Notes: generated by a model from the letters alone, not told the origin. A stretch of 7,410 nt of DNA from Candidatus Omnitrophota bacterium (GCA_030630245.1 DAOVNL010000036.1:1-7410), one strand, 5' to 3'; positions 1 to 6,012 are shown, counted from the stretch's first letter. Translations and numbers: made by a program.

Positions 1-576
1 ATATCTATTGGCGGAGAAAGAGCTGAAGATGATGAACTGAATGCAGTTGGTAAAAAATGCTATAAGACCGATATGGTAAAGCAAGCTCTGGAAATCTTTC
101 ACCGAAAGTATCCGCAGGTATTTACCCAGGTAACTTTTATCGTCGGGGTGAGGAATGAAACCAAAAAAACTATGATGAATCAGCTGGCCTATGCTAAATC
201 GCTTAAGGTCGATTATCCGGCTTTTCACCCGATAACTCCTGTGCCGGGAACAAAGCTTTGGGAACAAGCAAAACAGGAAGGTTGGCTTGAAATCACAGAT
301 TTTTCATATTACGATTGGTCAACGCCCGTTATGGCTTCAAAAGATTTAACTCGTGATGAAATTGATGATTTGTTATATACTTTAAACAAAAAATGTGCCT
401 CATTTTGGTGGTTGTTAAAAGGATTGTTAAGTCCCTATGCGCATAAGCGGAATATGTATATTTGGTGGGTTTTAGTTGTAATGAAAATGTTTTGGGATTC
501 GGTCAAATCTTTTGTAAATCCTTTTCGTTTTAAGGAGTATGTTAGAGTAGTTAAACCGAAATGGTATGATGATTGA
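1..576 (+). CDS. B12-binding/radical-SAM enzyme, BchE-like, C-terminal part (5' end outside window)
   Basis: The frame is open from the first base, and 191 residues are visible before a TGA stop. The visible part matches the second half of the TIM-barrel and the tail of BchE/P-methylase-type radical-SAM proteins. It starts with a GGER segment (residues 4-7), then a GKKC stretch (about 17-20). A glycine-containing strand, FIVGVRNET, follows, and then the family's characteristic TPVPGT motif (residues 79-84) before LWEQAKQEGWL. The N-terminal cobalamin-binding domain and the CxxxCxxC cluster motif would lie upstream and cannot be checked. The tail has an aromatic, hydrophobic segment (MYIWWVLVVMKMFW) that may associate with the membrane. 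Such enzymes methylate or rearrange lipids and other metabolites, and they often lie in polysaccharide or lipid clusters, as here. The substrate cannot be inferred. The gene ends 42 bases before the next likely start. Family call fairly sure, function open. Confidence 0.8.
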   Translation: MSIGGERAEDDELNAVGKKCYKTDMVKQALEIFHRKYPQVFTQVTFIVGVRNETKKTMMNQLAYAKSLKVDYPAFHPITPVPGTKLWEQAKQEGWLEITDFSYYDWSTPVMASKDLTRDEIDDLLYTLNKKCASFWWLLKGLLSPYAHKRNMYIWWVLVVMKMFWDSVKSFVNPFRFKEYVRVVKPKWYDD

Positions 577-618
577 TTGAAGGTTAATATTTTTAAAAAA
601 GAAAGATTGGTTCTAATC

Positions 619-1314
619 ATGAAGTTATCAATAATTATACCGGTTTACAATGAAGAAAAGACGGTTAAAGAATTATTAAAGAAAATCCAACAAGTAAAAT
701 TGGATAATGTGGTAAAAGAGATAATTATTGTTGATGATAATTCCGAGGATAAAACAAAATCTATCTTTAAGGATGTTGAATTTTTAAATATAATAAAGCT
801 ATATCATCCTTATAATCAAGGCAAGGCTGCGGCGATTAGAACTGGTTTAGAGCAGGCCAGTGGCGATATGGTCTTGATACAAGATGGAGATCTTGAATAT
901 GACCCCAATGATTATCCCGCTTTGCTTGAGCCGATTATGAAAAATGAAGCAGATGTTGTGTATGGGGTACGTTTTTTTAATAATAATAGTAAATTTTCAC
1001 TTTCCTATCTGCTTGCTAATAAATTTCTGGTTTGGCTGACAAATGTTCTTTATGGAAGTTCTTTGACTGATATGGAAACCTGTTATAAGCTTTTCAAAAA
1101 AGATCTACTTATTAGCTTAAATGTTGAGGCTCAGGGTTTTGAATTTGAGCCGGAAGTAACAGCAAAATTACTACTTAGAAAACATAAGATCGTGGAAGTG
1201 CCGATTTCCTATAATGCGCGATCACGGCAGATGGGTAAAAAAATTAATTTTTTTGATGGGATTATGTCAATTTACACCTTATTTAAGTATAGATTTACAA
1301 AGGGGGTAAAGTGA
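619..1314 (+). CDS. Family-2 glycosyltransferase, DPM1-like (polyprenyl-phosphate sugar transferase type)
   Basis: A 231-residue protein if started at ATG 619, which gives the classic N-terminus MKLSIIIPVYNEE. The GT-A fold landmarks are all present: VDDNSEDKT with D39-D40 for nucleotide binding, QDGDLEYDP with the metal-binding DxD at D89-D91, GFEFEPEVTAKLL from about residue 173, and the C-terminal SYNARSRQMGKKI motif. This set is typical of the bacterial branch related to dolichyl-phosphate mannose synthase, which transfers a sugar from a nucleotide donor to a polyprenyl phosphate on the cytoplasmic face of the membrane. There is no C-terminal transmembrane pair, unlike GtrB or ArnC. An in-frame TTG at 577 would add 14 residues, but these fall before the conserved start and are unlikely to be translated. 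The ribosome-binding site for ATG 619 is weak (AAAGAAAG near 598-605). The gene is strongly A/T-rich and overlaps the next by GTGA. The sugar and acceptor are unknown. Confidence 0.88.
   Translation: MKLSIIIPVYNEEKTVKELLKKIQQVKLDNVVKEIIIVDDNSEDKTKSIFKDVEFLNIIKLYHPYNQGKAAAIRTGLEQASGDMVLIQDGDLEYDPNDYPALLEPIMKNEADVVYGVRFFNNNSKFSLSYLLANKFLVWLTNVLYGSSLTDMETCYKLFKKDLLISLNVEAQGFEFEPEVTAKLLLRKHKIVEVPISYNARSRQMGKKINFFDGIMSIYTLFKYRFTKGVK
1302..1306 (+). promoter_or_regulatory. Ribosome-binding site supporting the GTG start at 1311
   Basis: AAAGGGGG precedes GTG 1311 at a workable distance: AAGG ends 7 bases before it. The GTG overlaps the preceding stop as GTGA. This purine-rich site is the main reason to accept a non-ATG start here, and it implies translational coupling. 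Confidence 0.7.
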
Positions 1315-2267
1315 GGCAAACAATATCCGCACTTATTACTACCACAGAAAAAAACAAAAAGCATCTTGAGCGGCTTATGTCGTCTATCTGCTCACAAAGT
1401 ATCCGGATTGAAAAGGTTATTATTGTTTATGACGGTATATTAAGTCCGGGCAAGAGGACGTTTGAGGAATGCCCTTTGCCTGTGAGCTGGATTGACAATG
1501 GTAAAGGGCAGGCGCTTACTTTTTTGCAGAACAAGGCGATCGAATCAAGCTCTGAGGATTTCATCCTGCTCTTAAATGATGATGTTGTGCTGGAGGATTC
1601 CTTTGTTGAGGAAATGATGCTTGCTTCAAAGCGCGGCGAATCGATCTCGATGGTTTGTCCTAAACTGCTGCGGATGGACAGGAAAACAATTGATACTGCC
1701 GGACAGCTGCTCGGCAAAAACAGAAGGCCTATTGAGCGGGGATTCAATACGCCGGATGTTGGACAGTACGATCAGGCAGGTTTTGTTTTCGGCGCCTGCG
1801 GGGCGGCGGTATTATTAAGGAGAAAAATGCTGGATGATTGCGCCATTACCAAAGGTGAATTTTTCGATAACGACTACAATATGTTTTACGAAGATTTAGA
1901 CCTTTCCTGGCGCGCGGCTAACCGCGGGTGGAAGGCGTATTATAATCCCAAAGCCGTAGCTTATCATATGCGGGGGGCAACTGCCAAAGAAAAGAAGCCT
2001 GTGTTTGAATTTCTTCTTCCATTTAATTTTGTCTGGCTGAGTACAGCTTTGAAAAGTGACCTGATAAAGAACAGGCTGATGACGATAATTAAAAATGACC
2101 GGCTGGTAAGTTTTCTTTTTAATCTAATTCATATTATTGCTTATGAACTAAAATTGTTTTTTTATTGTTTGATTTTTGACCCAAAGGTAATTAGCCGGAC
2201 GGTTAAAAACCTGCCTGTTATTCTTCGGGCTTTTAAAAAAAGAAAGATCATAAAAAGAGGGAAATGA
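1311..2267 (+). CDS. Family-2 glycosyltransferase, rhamnosyltransferase (WbbL)-like
   Basis: A 318-residue GT-A enzyme with a GTG start. The N-terminus (ISALITTTEKNKKHLERLMSSI) is the first Rossmann strand and helix of family-2 transferases. The metal-binding motif is LLLNDDVVLED, with N89-D90-D91. The acceptor and base region is FYEDLDLSWRAANRGW, with E194-D195 and D197, followed by YNPKAVAYHMRGAT, a layout typical of WbbL/RfbF-type rhamnosyltransferases. The last 90 or so residues are hydrophobic and basic (FLFNLIHIIAYELKLFFYCLIF), suggesting peripheral membrane attachment. It probably adds a deoxyhexose or similar sugar to a lipid-linked glycan at the cytoplasmic face, but the donor is not provable from sequence. 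It overlaps both neighbours by four bases (GTGA upstream, ATGA downstream), so the three proteins are likely made together. Its catalytic half is clearly richer in G/C than the transferase before it. Confidence 0.87.
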   Translation: MRQTISALITTTEKNKKHLERLMSSICSQSIRIEKVIIVYDGILSPGKRTFEECPLPVSWIDNGKGQALTFLQNKAIESSSEDFILLLNDDVVLEDSFVEEMMLASKRGESISMVCPKLLRMDRKTIDTAGQLLGKNRRPIERGFNTPDVGQYDQAGFVFGACGAAVLLRRKMLDDCAITKGEFFDNDYNMFYEDLDLSWRAANRGWKAYYNPKAVAYHMRGATAKEKKPVFEFLLPFNFVWLSTALKSDLIKNRLMTIIKNDRLVSFLFNLIHIIAYELKLFFYCLIFDPKVISRTVKNLPVILRAFKKRKIIKRGK

Positions 2268-3931
2268 ATTACATAATAATAGCGCTTCTAATTATAAGGC
2301 CGTTTATTTGTGAACAGGCAAATGCTTCTCTTGCAATTTTGTTCGATATTTTTTTTCTGAGTTTTTTTCTGCTGCACACCCTGCTTATTAAGGGCTTGCG
2401 GGGCAAGAAATCCGTTTTTCTTCTGAGTTTAATTTTTCCGTTTTTTATAATCTTAAGTAATTTTTTTTCAGTAAATTCTTACAACAGCGAGGCGGAGCTT
2501 TTAAGGGTTTTTGTGCTTGTTTTGATCTTTAATTTTGTTTATTCCCAGAACAAGAGGCAGCGCAGTATTTTAGTCGCGGGGATGCTCAGTATCAGCGCGA
2601 TTATTTGCCTGCGTGCCTTATACCAGTATTTTTCCGGGATCGATTTTATCAGGGACAGCTATTCATTTGATCAGTTGACAAAAAGCGGTTTTTACGCCTG
2701 GGAACTGCTTTTGCAAGAAAGAGTTGTTTCCTGGTTTTCCTCGCCTAATATCCTGGGGGGGTATCTGATCGCGTTTTGTCCGTTAGCCTGCGTGTATTTG
2801 CTTAAAGGTATCAGGCAAAAGAACGCGGGGGCAATAGTGCTGTTTTCTTTTTTATGCCTGGTTTTATTTTTGAGTGTTTTGCTCACAAAAACAATTTCGG
2901 CATTCTTAAGCTTTATTTTAAGCATGATTTTTCTTTTCGCTCTTTTATCCCGGGGCAAAAAATCAGGGAAGATGAGCAGATACGCTGGGGTCATCCTGGC
3001 GCTTTTTTTTGTTTGTTTATTTGGATTATTTTTTAAACGCGGCGATTCATTCTTTGATTTTAAAAATCCTCAAAATTCATTCCTGCAGAGGGTATATTAC
3101 TGGCAGAGCGCTTTAAAAATAATCAGTGAGCACCCTGTGGCGGGCGTCGGCGCGGGTAATTTTAAAACGGTATACCCGCGTTTTAAAAACGTAAATGCCA
3201 ATGAGACGATTTACGCGCATAATTCTTATCTGCAGATATGGGCTGAGTCAGGATTTCCGGCATTGGCATTTTTTGTTTTGTTGGTTTTTATTGTTTTTAA
3301 CACAGCTTTAAAAAGAAGGCCTGAATTGATCGATGCGGGGATAATTGCCGGGTGCTTTGCTGTCTTGCTGCATGACTTTACAGGTTATAGTTTATTTGTC
3401 AATCAGGCCGGGCATACATGGTGGATTCTTCTTGGATGTGTTCTTGCCGGCAGTGAACATGATCTGAAAATAAGGGAAGGATCTCCTCGTCAGTTATCAT
3501 TTTTGAAATCGTGTTATTTAATGTTTTCCATGTTTTTGCTCTTTAATGCTTTTTTATTTTACCAGAGCGGGCGCGGTATCAAAAAAGCAGTGATGTTTTT
3601 TAAAAACAGGGAATTCAATAGTTCAATTATTTCCGCGCGTAATGCCCTGCGCTATAAACCGAATAATGATTTTGCCTATTATATTCTGGCGCGTAATTTT
3701 CGCGAAATTGACAGCGGCAAGTTTTCCATTCAGGCTTTGAAAAACTACAAAAGGGCAATATTCTTGAACAAGCAATATGCTTTTTACTATTTTGAACTGG
3801 CTGAATATTTTTTCCTGCATGATCAAATTGATAGTGCAAAGCGGTTTATCAGGCTGGCCGTTAAATTCTATCCCCAAAATCCCAAATTTCAGGCTTTAAA
3901 TTCAAACATTAATAAGCTCAGATCTAAGTGA
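2264..3931 (+). CDS. O-antigen ligase/polymerase-like membrane protein with C-terminal TPR-like repeats
   Basis: A 555-residue protein starting at the ATG of an ATGA overlap, with AAGAGGG just upstream as ribosome-binding site. Roughly ten to twelve hydrophobic segments span residues 1 to about 435. Conserved family landmarks are the SSPNILGGYL segment near residue 160, and the Wzy_C/WaaL-type periplasmic region running from SEHPVAGVGAGNFKTVYPRF (residues 288-307) to YAHNSYLQIWAESG (from residue 317, candidate catalytic H319). Residues from about 444 to 550 are soluble and helical, with TPR-like repeats (for example NNDFAYYILARNF and KQYAFYYFELAEYF). O-antigen ligases and polymerases move lipid-linked glycans on the periplasmic side, either to lipid A or another acceptor, or onto growing chains. 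Which of these applies here cannot be told from sequence. It is the last gene of the polysaccharide group, and no clear terminator follows it. Confidence 0.88.
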   Translation: MNYIIIALLIIRPFICEQANASLAILFDIFFLSFFLLHTLLIKGLRGKKSVFLLSLIFPFFIILSNFFSVNSYNSEAELLRVFVLVLIFNFVYSQNKRQRSILVAGMLSISAIICLRALYQYFSGIDFIRDSYSFDQLTKSGFYAWELLLQERVVSWFSSPNILGGYLIAFCPLACVYLLKGIRQKNAGAIVLFSFLCLVLFLSVLLTKTISAFLSFILSMIFLFALLSRGKKSGKMSRYAGVILALFFVCLFGLFFKRGDSFFDFKNPQNSFLQRVYYWQSALKIISEHPVAGVGAGNFKTVYPRFKNVNANETIYAHNSYLQIWAESGFPALAFFVLLVFIVFNTALKRRPELIDAGIIAGCFAVLLHDFTGYSLFVNQAGHTWWILLGCVLAGSEHDLKIREGSPRQLSFLKSCYLMFSMFLLFNAFLFYQSGRGIKKAVMFFKNREFNSSIISARNALRYKPNNDFAYYILARNFREIDSGKFSIQALKNYKRAIFLNKQYAFYYFELAEYFFLHDQIDSAKRFIRLAVKFYPQNPKFQALNSNINKLRSK

Positions 3932-4023
3932 TTAATTGGACTACATTATCTTGTGGTGTTATTGCATCTAACCTACTGCTAATAGTATTATTAAATATTT
4001 TTAAAAAAAGTTAATTTTTTATG
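3932..4023. other. A/T-rich intergenic tract with no gene and no clear terminator
   Basis: About 90 bases lie between the ligase stop and the mraZ promoter. From 3980 on the tract is almost only A and T, including runs of A and T at about 4001-4020. Its position directly upstream of a -35 box resembles an UP element. The only hairpins I find (such as TAATA/TATTA) are short and made of A/T pairs. Confidence 0.5.
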
Positions 4024-4052
4024 TTGACATATCATTTAAAATAAAGTATATT
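4024..4052 (+). promoter_or_regulatory. Predicted sigma-70-type promoter of the dcw cluster
   Basis: A perfect TTGACA -35 box (4024-4029), a 17-base spacer and TATATT (4047-4052, five of six bases of TATAAT) point to a start of transcription near 4059. A/T-rich DNA upstream could strengthen it as an UP element. It lies 36 bases before the mraZ start codon, where the main promoter of mraZ-led clusters is expected. Confidence 0.8.
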
Positions 4053-4056
4053 TAAT

Positions 4057-4086
4057 ATGTGGATAGAAGTGGAGGAAAGTGGAGTA
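4057..4086 (+). promoter_or_regulatory. Predicted MraZ operator: three 10-base direct repeats
   Basis: GTGGA occurs at 4059, 4069 and 4079, exactly one helical turn apart, and each copy is preceded by A and another base (repeat pattern A-W-GTGGA). MraZ proteins bind short direct repeats on this period upstream of their own gene: TGGG boxes in E. coli and AAAGTG boxes in Mycoplasma. Here the repeats start at the predicted transcription start and include the GGAGG (4071-4075) and GGAG (4081-4084) ribosome-binding candidates. A bound MraZ ring would therefore block the promoter exit, which suggests repression (inference). Confidence 0.75.
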
Positions 4087-4087
4087 A

Positions 4088-4528
4088 ATGTTTTACGGCG
4101 AATTTGAACATTCATTAGATCGAAAAAACCGCGTTATAATCCCGGCAAAATTTCGGGAAGCGCTTAAAGATAGTTTTATAGAAAAATTTTATATAACCAG
4201 AGGCCTTGATGGATGTTTATTCATTTTTACTGAAGAAGAATGGAACAGGCAGGAACAAAAATTTAAAACACTTTCTTTTACAAGGCCTGAGGCGAGAAAA
4301 TTTAACCGCATGTTTTTCTCCGGCGCCAGCGAAATCGTTTGTGATAGCCAGGGCCGGGTTTTGATACCGCAGTATTTGAGAGCATTTGCCGATATTCAAA
4401 ACGATGTCGTGATTATCGGTGTTTCTAACCGGATCGAAATTTGGAGCAAAGCCCGCTGGAAGGATTTTTATGAAAATACTAGAGAGACCTACGAGGATAC
4501 TGCTGAAAAACTCATGGGTTTGGACTGA
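4088..4528 (+). CDS. mraZ: Transcriptional regulator MraZ
   Basis: A 146-residue protein, close to the family's usual 140-150, made of two SpoVT/AbrB-like halves. The first begins MFYGEFEHSLDRKNRVIIPAK with the signature D11-R-K-N-R15 followed by IIPAKFR. The second carries D86-S-Q-G-R90 followed by VLIPQYLR. These D-x-K/Q-G-R-x-x-I-P loops form the DNA-contacting face of the oligomeric ring. The first copy has N14 where glycine is usual. The C-terminal helix (SKARWKDFYENTRETYEDTAEKLMGLD) is typical. MraZ is the first gene of the division and cell-wall cluster in many bacteria and controls it by binding repeats in its own upstream region, as seen just before this start. ATG 4088 gives the standard N-terminus. 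The gene is followed after 10 bases by rsmH, with which it is surely co-transcribed. Confidence 0.97.
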   Translation: MFYGEFEHSLDRKNRVIIPAKFREALKDSFIEKFYITRGLDGCLFIFTEEEWNRQEQKFKTLSFTRPEARKFNRMFFSGASEIVCDSQGRVLIPQYLRAFADIQNDVVIIGVSNRIEIWSKARWKDFYENTRETYEDTAEKLMGLD

Positions 4529-4538
4529 AGAAGAGGAA

Positions 4539-5426
4539 ATGGGCCGACACACCCCTGTGATGTATAGTGAGGTTCTGTCGTACTTGAGACTTTTGCCAGG
4601 GATGGTGATTGTTGATTGTACTTTGGGGGAAGGGGGGCATAGTGAAGGCATATTGAGAAAGATTACGCCAGGCGGTCATCTCATCGGCATAGATCAGGAT
4701 GATGATGCCCTGAGCGCTACCCGCCTGCGTCTTTCTCAGCATGAGGGTTCTTTTACGCTCATCAGAGATAATTTTCAAAATATCACGGACGTGCTGGGTA
4801 ACCTGGAAATTAACGCCATGGACGGCGTTGTTTTTGATCTTGGTGTTTCCAATATGCAGCTGGTAACGCCTGAACGCGGTTTTAGCTTCCAGTTCGACGG
4901 CCCGCTTAATATGCGCATGGATAAGTATGCCCAGATAACTGCTTTTGATTTGGTCAATAACCTGTCTGAGGAAGAAATCGCTAATCTTATTTATACCTTT
5001 GGGCAGGAAAGATACAGCCGCCGGATCGCGGCAAGAATTGTCTCGCAGCGGGCCCGCCATGTCATAACCACCACTCAGCAGCTGGCGGATATAGTTATGG
5101 AGTCTTTGCCGGTCAAAGAAAGATATAAAAAAATACACCCTGCTACAAGAACGTTTATGGCGCTTAGAATCGCCGTGAACAGGGAACTGGAAGTTCTTCA
5201 AACAGGCCTTACACAGGCAATTGAACTGCTTAAGCCGGGGGGAAGAATCTGCGTGATATCCTTCCATTCGCTTGAGGACCGTATCGTAAAACATGAATTC
5301 AAAGCCCAGGCCGGAAAAGGCTGTTTAAAAATAATTACCAAAAAACCTCTTGTTCCTACGGATGAGGAGATTGAAAATAATCGTAAAAGCCGCAGTGCAA
5401 AACTTAGAGTTGCTGAGAAATTGTAA
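4539..5426 (+). CDS. rsmH: 16S rRNA (cytosine1402-N4)-methyltransferase RsmH (MraW)
   Basis: A 295-residue SAM-dependent methyltransferase, slightly shorter than the usual 300-315. It methylates N4 of C1402 in the decoding centre of 16S rRNA. Motifs are complete: the start MGRHTPVMYSEVL, SAM-binding VDCTLGEGGHS (from residue 25), GIDQDDDAL with D52, DGVVFDLGVSNMQL (from residue 95), ERGFSFQFDGPLNMRMD, the HPATRTFMALRIAVNREL signature from H200, and VISFHSLEDR around residues 239-247. The C-terminus NRKSRSAKLRVAEKL is also standard. ATG 4539 is chosen because it gives the family N-terminus and follows GAAGAAGAGG. The open frame reaches back to 4419 inside mraZ, and that extension is not expected to be translated. 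A later ATG (4560) would cut off the conserved H-T-P-V. The gene sits directly after mraZ, as in most dcw clusters. An unusual palindromic element follows it. Confidence 0.97.
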   Translation: MGRHTPVMYSEVLSYLRLLPGMVIVDCTLGEGGHSEGILRKITPGGHLIGIDQDDDALSATRLRLSQHEGSFTLIRDNFQNITDVLGNLEINAMDGVVFDLGVSNMQLVTPERGFSFQFDGPLNMRMDKYAQITAFDLVNNLSEEEIANLIYTFGQERYSRRIAARIVSQRARHVITTTQQLADIVMESLPVKERYKKIHPATRTFMALRIAVNRELEVLQTGLTQAIELLKPGGRICVISFHSLEDRIVKHEFKAQAGKGCLKIITKKPLVPTDEEIENNRKSRSAKLRVAEKL

Positions 5427-5435
5427 TCTTTTGGT

Positions 5436-5566
5436 TTTAGGGAGTGTTGCAAAATGTGCAGAAATAAGGCTTTTGTGAACGAGCGCGGAGGCGTACTAAA
5501 GATGTACGCCGCACAAGCGAGTGAGCAAGTAACGCAGTTGATGTGCGTTTTGCAACAGTTCCTAAA
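5436..5566. repeat. Imperfect palindromic, MITE-like intergenic element between rsmH and ftsL
   Basis: The ends are inverted repeats: 5436-5456 matches the reverse complement of 5546-5566 at 18 of 21 bases, including TTTAGG and an unbroken TGTTGCAAAA. In RNA the arms extend to 25 pairs (5436-5460 with 5542-5566), with four G-U pairs and one true mismatch (5444/5558). At the centre is a perfect hairpin, GGCGTAC and GTACGCC around a 7-base loop (5490-5510). The segments in between (5461-5489 and 5511-5541) are only weakly complementary. Size, symmetry and position suggest a non-autonomous mobile repeat or a structured RNA element. I see no clear target-site duplication. Confidence 0.7.
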
Positions 5567-5585
5567 TTTAAGGATGGATAGATGA
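5454..5585 (+). CDS. Possible 43-residue small ORF carried by the palindromic element
   Basis: An ATG at 5454 opens a frame of 43 codons that crosses the whole palindromic element and ends in TGA at 5583-5585, so its stop overlaps the ftsL start as ATGA. AGGGAG at 5439-5444 lies 9 bases upstream, a good ribosome-binding arrangement. The product begins MCRNKAFVNERGG and ends QQFLNLRMDR. I recognise no domain, signal peptide or membrane segment. The frame may be accidental, because repeats of this kind can be open by chance. Translation through it would still unwind the RNA hairpin and deliver ribosomes to ftsL. Whether the peptide itself has a role is unknown. Low confidence as a real gene. 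Confidence 0.25.
   Translation: MCRNKAFVNERGGVLKMYAAQASEQVTQLMCVLQQFLNLRMDR
5570..5574 (+). promoter_or_regulatory. Ribosome-binding site of the ftsL-like gene
   Basis: AAGGA ends 7 bases before ATG 5582, just outside the right arm of the palindrome. It therefore remains accessible even if the RNA stem forms. It supports ATG 5582 over the out-of-frame ATG at 5574. Confidence 0.65.
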
Positions 5586-5956
5586 GACTAAAAAACATAA
5601 TGGTTTGGGCCGTTATAAGTACCTGCGTTTGTTTGGGATATGTTAAAGAGCAGGTTGAGGCCGTAAAACTCAGCTATTCCTTAAGGGATAAGGAAAAAAG
5701 ACTTAGCGATTTGATTGACCATAACCGAATTTTGTTATATAATAATATCAGCTTGAAGTCTCCTCAGTATTTAACCGGAATGATTGAACAGAATGAGTTA
5801 AAACTCTCTTTTCCTGATACGGCTGCTGTGGCAAAAGTAAGGGTGAAAAGAGGGCAGCCGGCGCAATTGGCAAAGTCAACCGCTTCAAGCTGGAAAACGC
5901 GTCTGTTAGATGTATTTGTTCCTAAAGCACAAGCGGCATCTGATCTAAGCAGATAG
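5582..5956 (+). CDS. ftsL: FtsL-like septum protein
   Basis: A 124-residue protein in the position that ftsL occupies, between rsmH and ftsI. It has a short basic N-terminus (MRLKN), one membrane segment at about residues 5-21 (IMVWAVISTCVCLGYV) and a likely coiled coil to about residue 58. Features of the coil are EAVKLSYSLRDKEKRLSDL and then NRILLYNNISLKSPQYL, a pattern typical of FtsL/DivIC proteins, whose sequences are otherwise poorly conserved. FtsL forms a periplasmic coiled-coil complex with FtsB and FtsQ and activates FtsW-FtsI at the septum. After the coil comes an unusual basic tail of about 50 residues ending VFVPKAQAASDLSR. The assignment rests on topology plus context rather than on a strict motif. 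The stop is 56 bases before the ftsI start. Confidence 0.78.
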   Translation: MRLKNIMVWAVISTCVCLGYVKEQVEAVKLSYSLRDKEKRLSDLIDHNRILLYNNISLKSPQYLTGMIEQNELKLSFPDTAAVAKVRVKRGQPAQLAKSTASSWKTRLLDVFVPKAQAASDLSR

Positions 5957-5995
5957 ATTTTCCCCATCTAACTATACCAAAAACATTAATTAAAA

Positions 5996-6000
5996 AAGGA
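5996..6000 (+). promoter_or_regulatory. Ribosome-binding site supporting the GTG start of ftsI
   Basis: AAGGA lies 12 bases before GTG 6013, somewhat far but the only purine-rich site in the gap. The ftsI frame is open back to a TGA at 5941-5943 and contains no ATG or in-frame TTG before 6013, which makes GTG 6013 the best start. Confidence 0.5.
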
Positions 6001-6012
6001 TTTTTTCTTGCC

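Noticed and set aside
574..618. The radical-SAM gene and the next transferase are in the same frame, separated only by one TGA, which raised the idea of TGA recoding or a fusion protein.
   Set aside because: Several other genes here (both later polysaccharide genes and mraZ) end in TGA exactly where their families end, and the transferase has its own canonical N-terminus at ATG 619. Standard use of TGA as stop fits better.
3977..4020. Possible rho-independent terminator after the ligase gene (TAATA/TATTA and A-run/T-run hairpins).
   Set aside because: All stems are short and contain only A/T pairs, so they would be too weak. The tract is better explained as A/T-rich promoter-upstream DNA.
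4512..5294. Long open frame on the minus strand (260 codons) opposite rsmH.
   Set aside because: It is the mirror of a highly conserved, fully intact rsmH. The translation shows no recognisable domain and has no ribosome-binding context.
5436..5566. The palindrome as a rho-independent terminator or attenuator ending the mraZ-rsmH transcript.
   Set aside because: The stem is far longer than terminator stems and no T-run follows the right arm. A regulatory RNA role stays possible but not as a simple terminator.
5995..6006. AAAAAA-GGA-TTTTTT hairpin before ftsI as a terminator or as a trap for the ribosome-binding site.
   Set aside because: The 3-base loop and A/T-only stem give little stability, and the gap lies between two genes expected to be co-transcribed.
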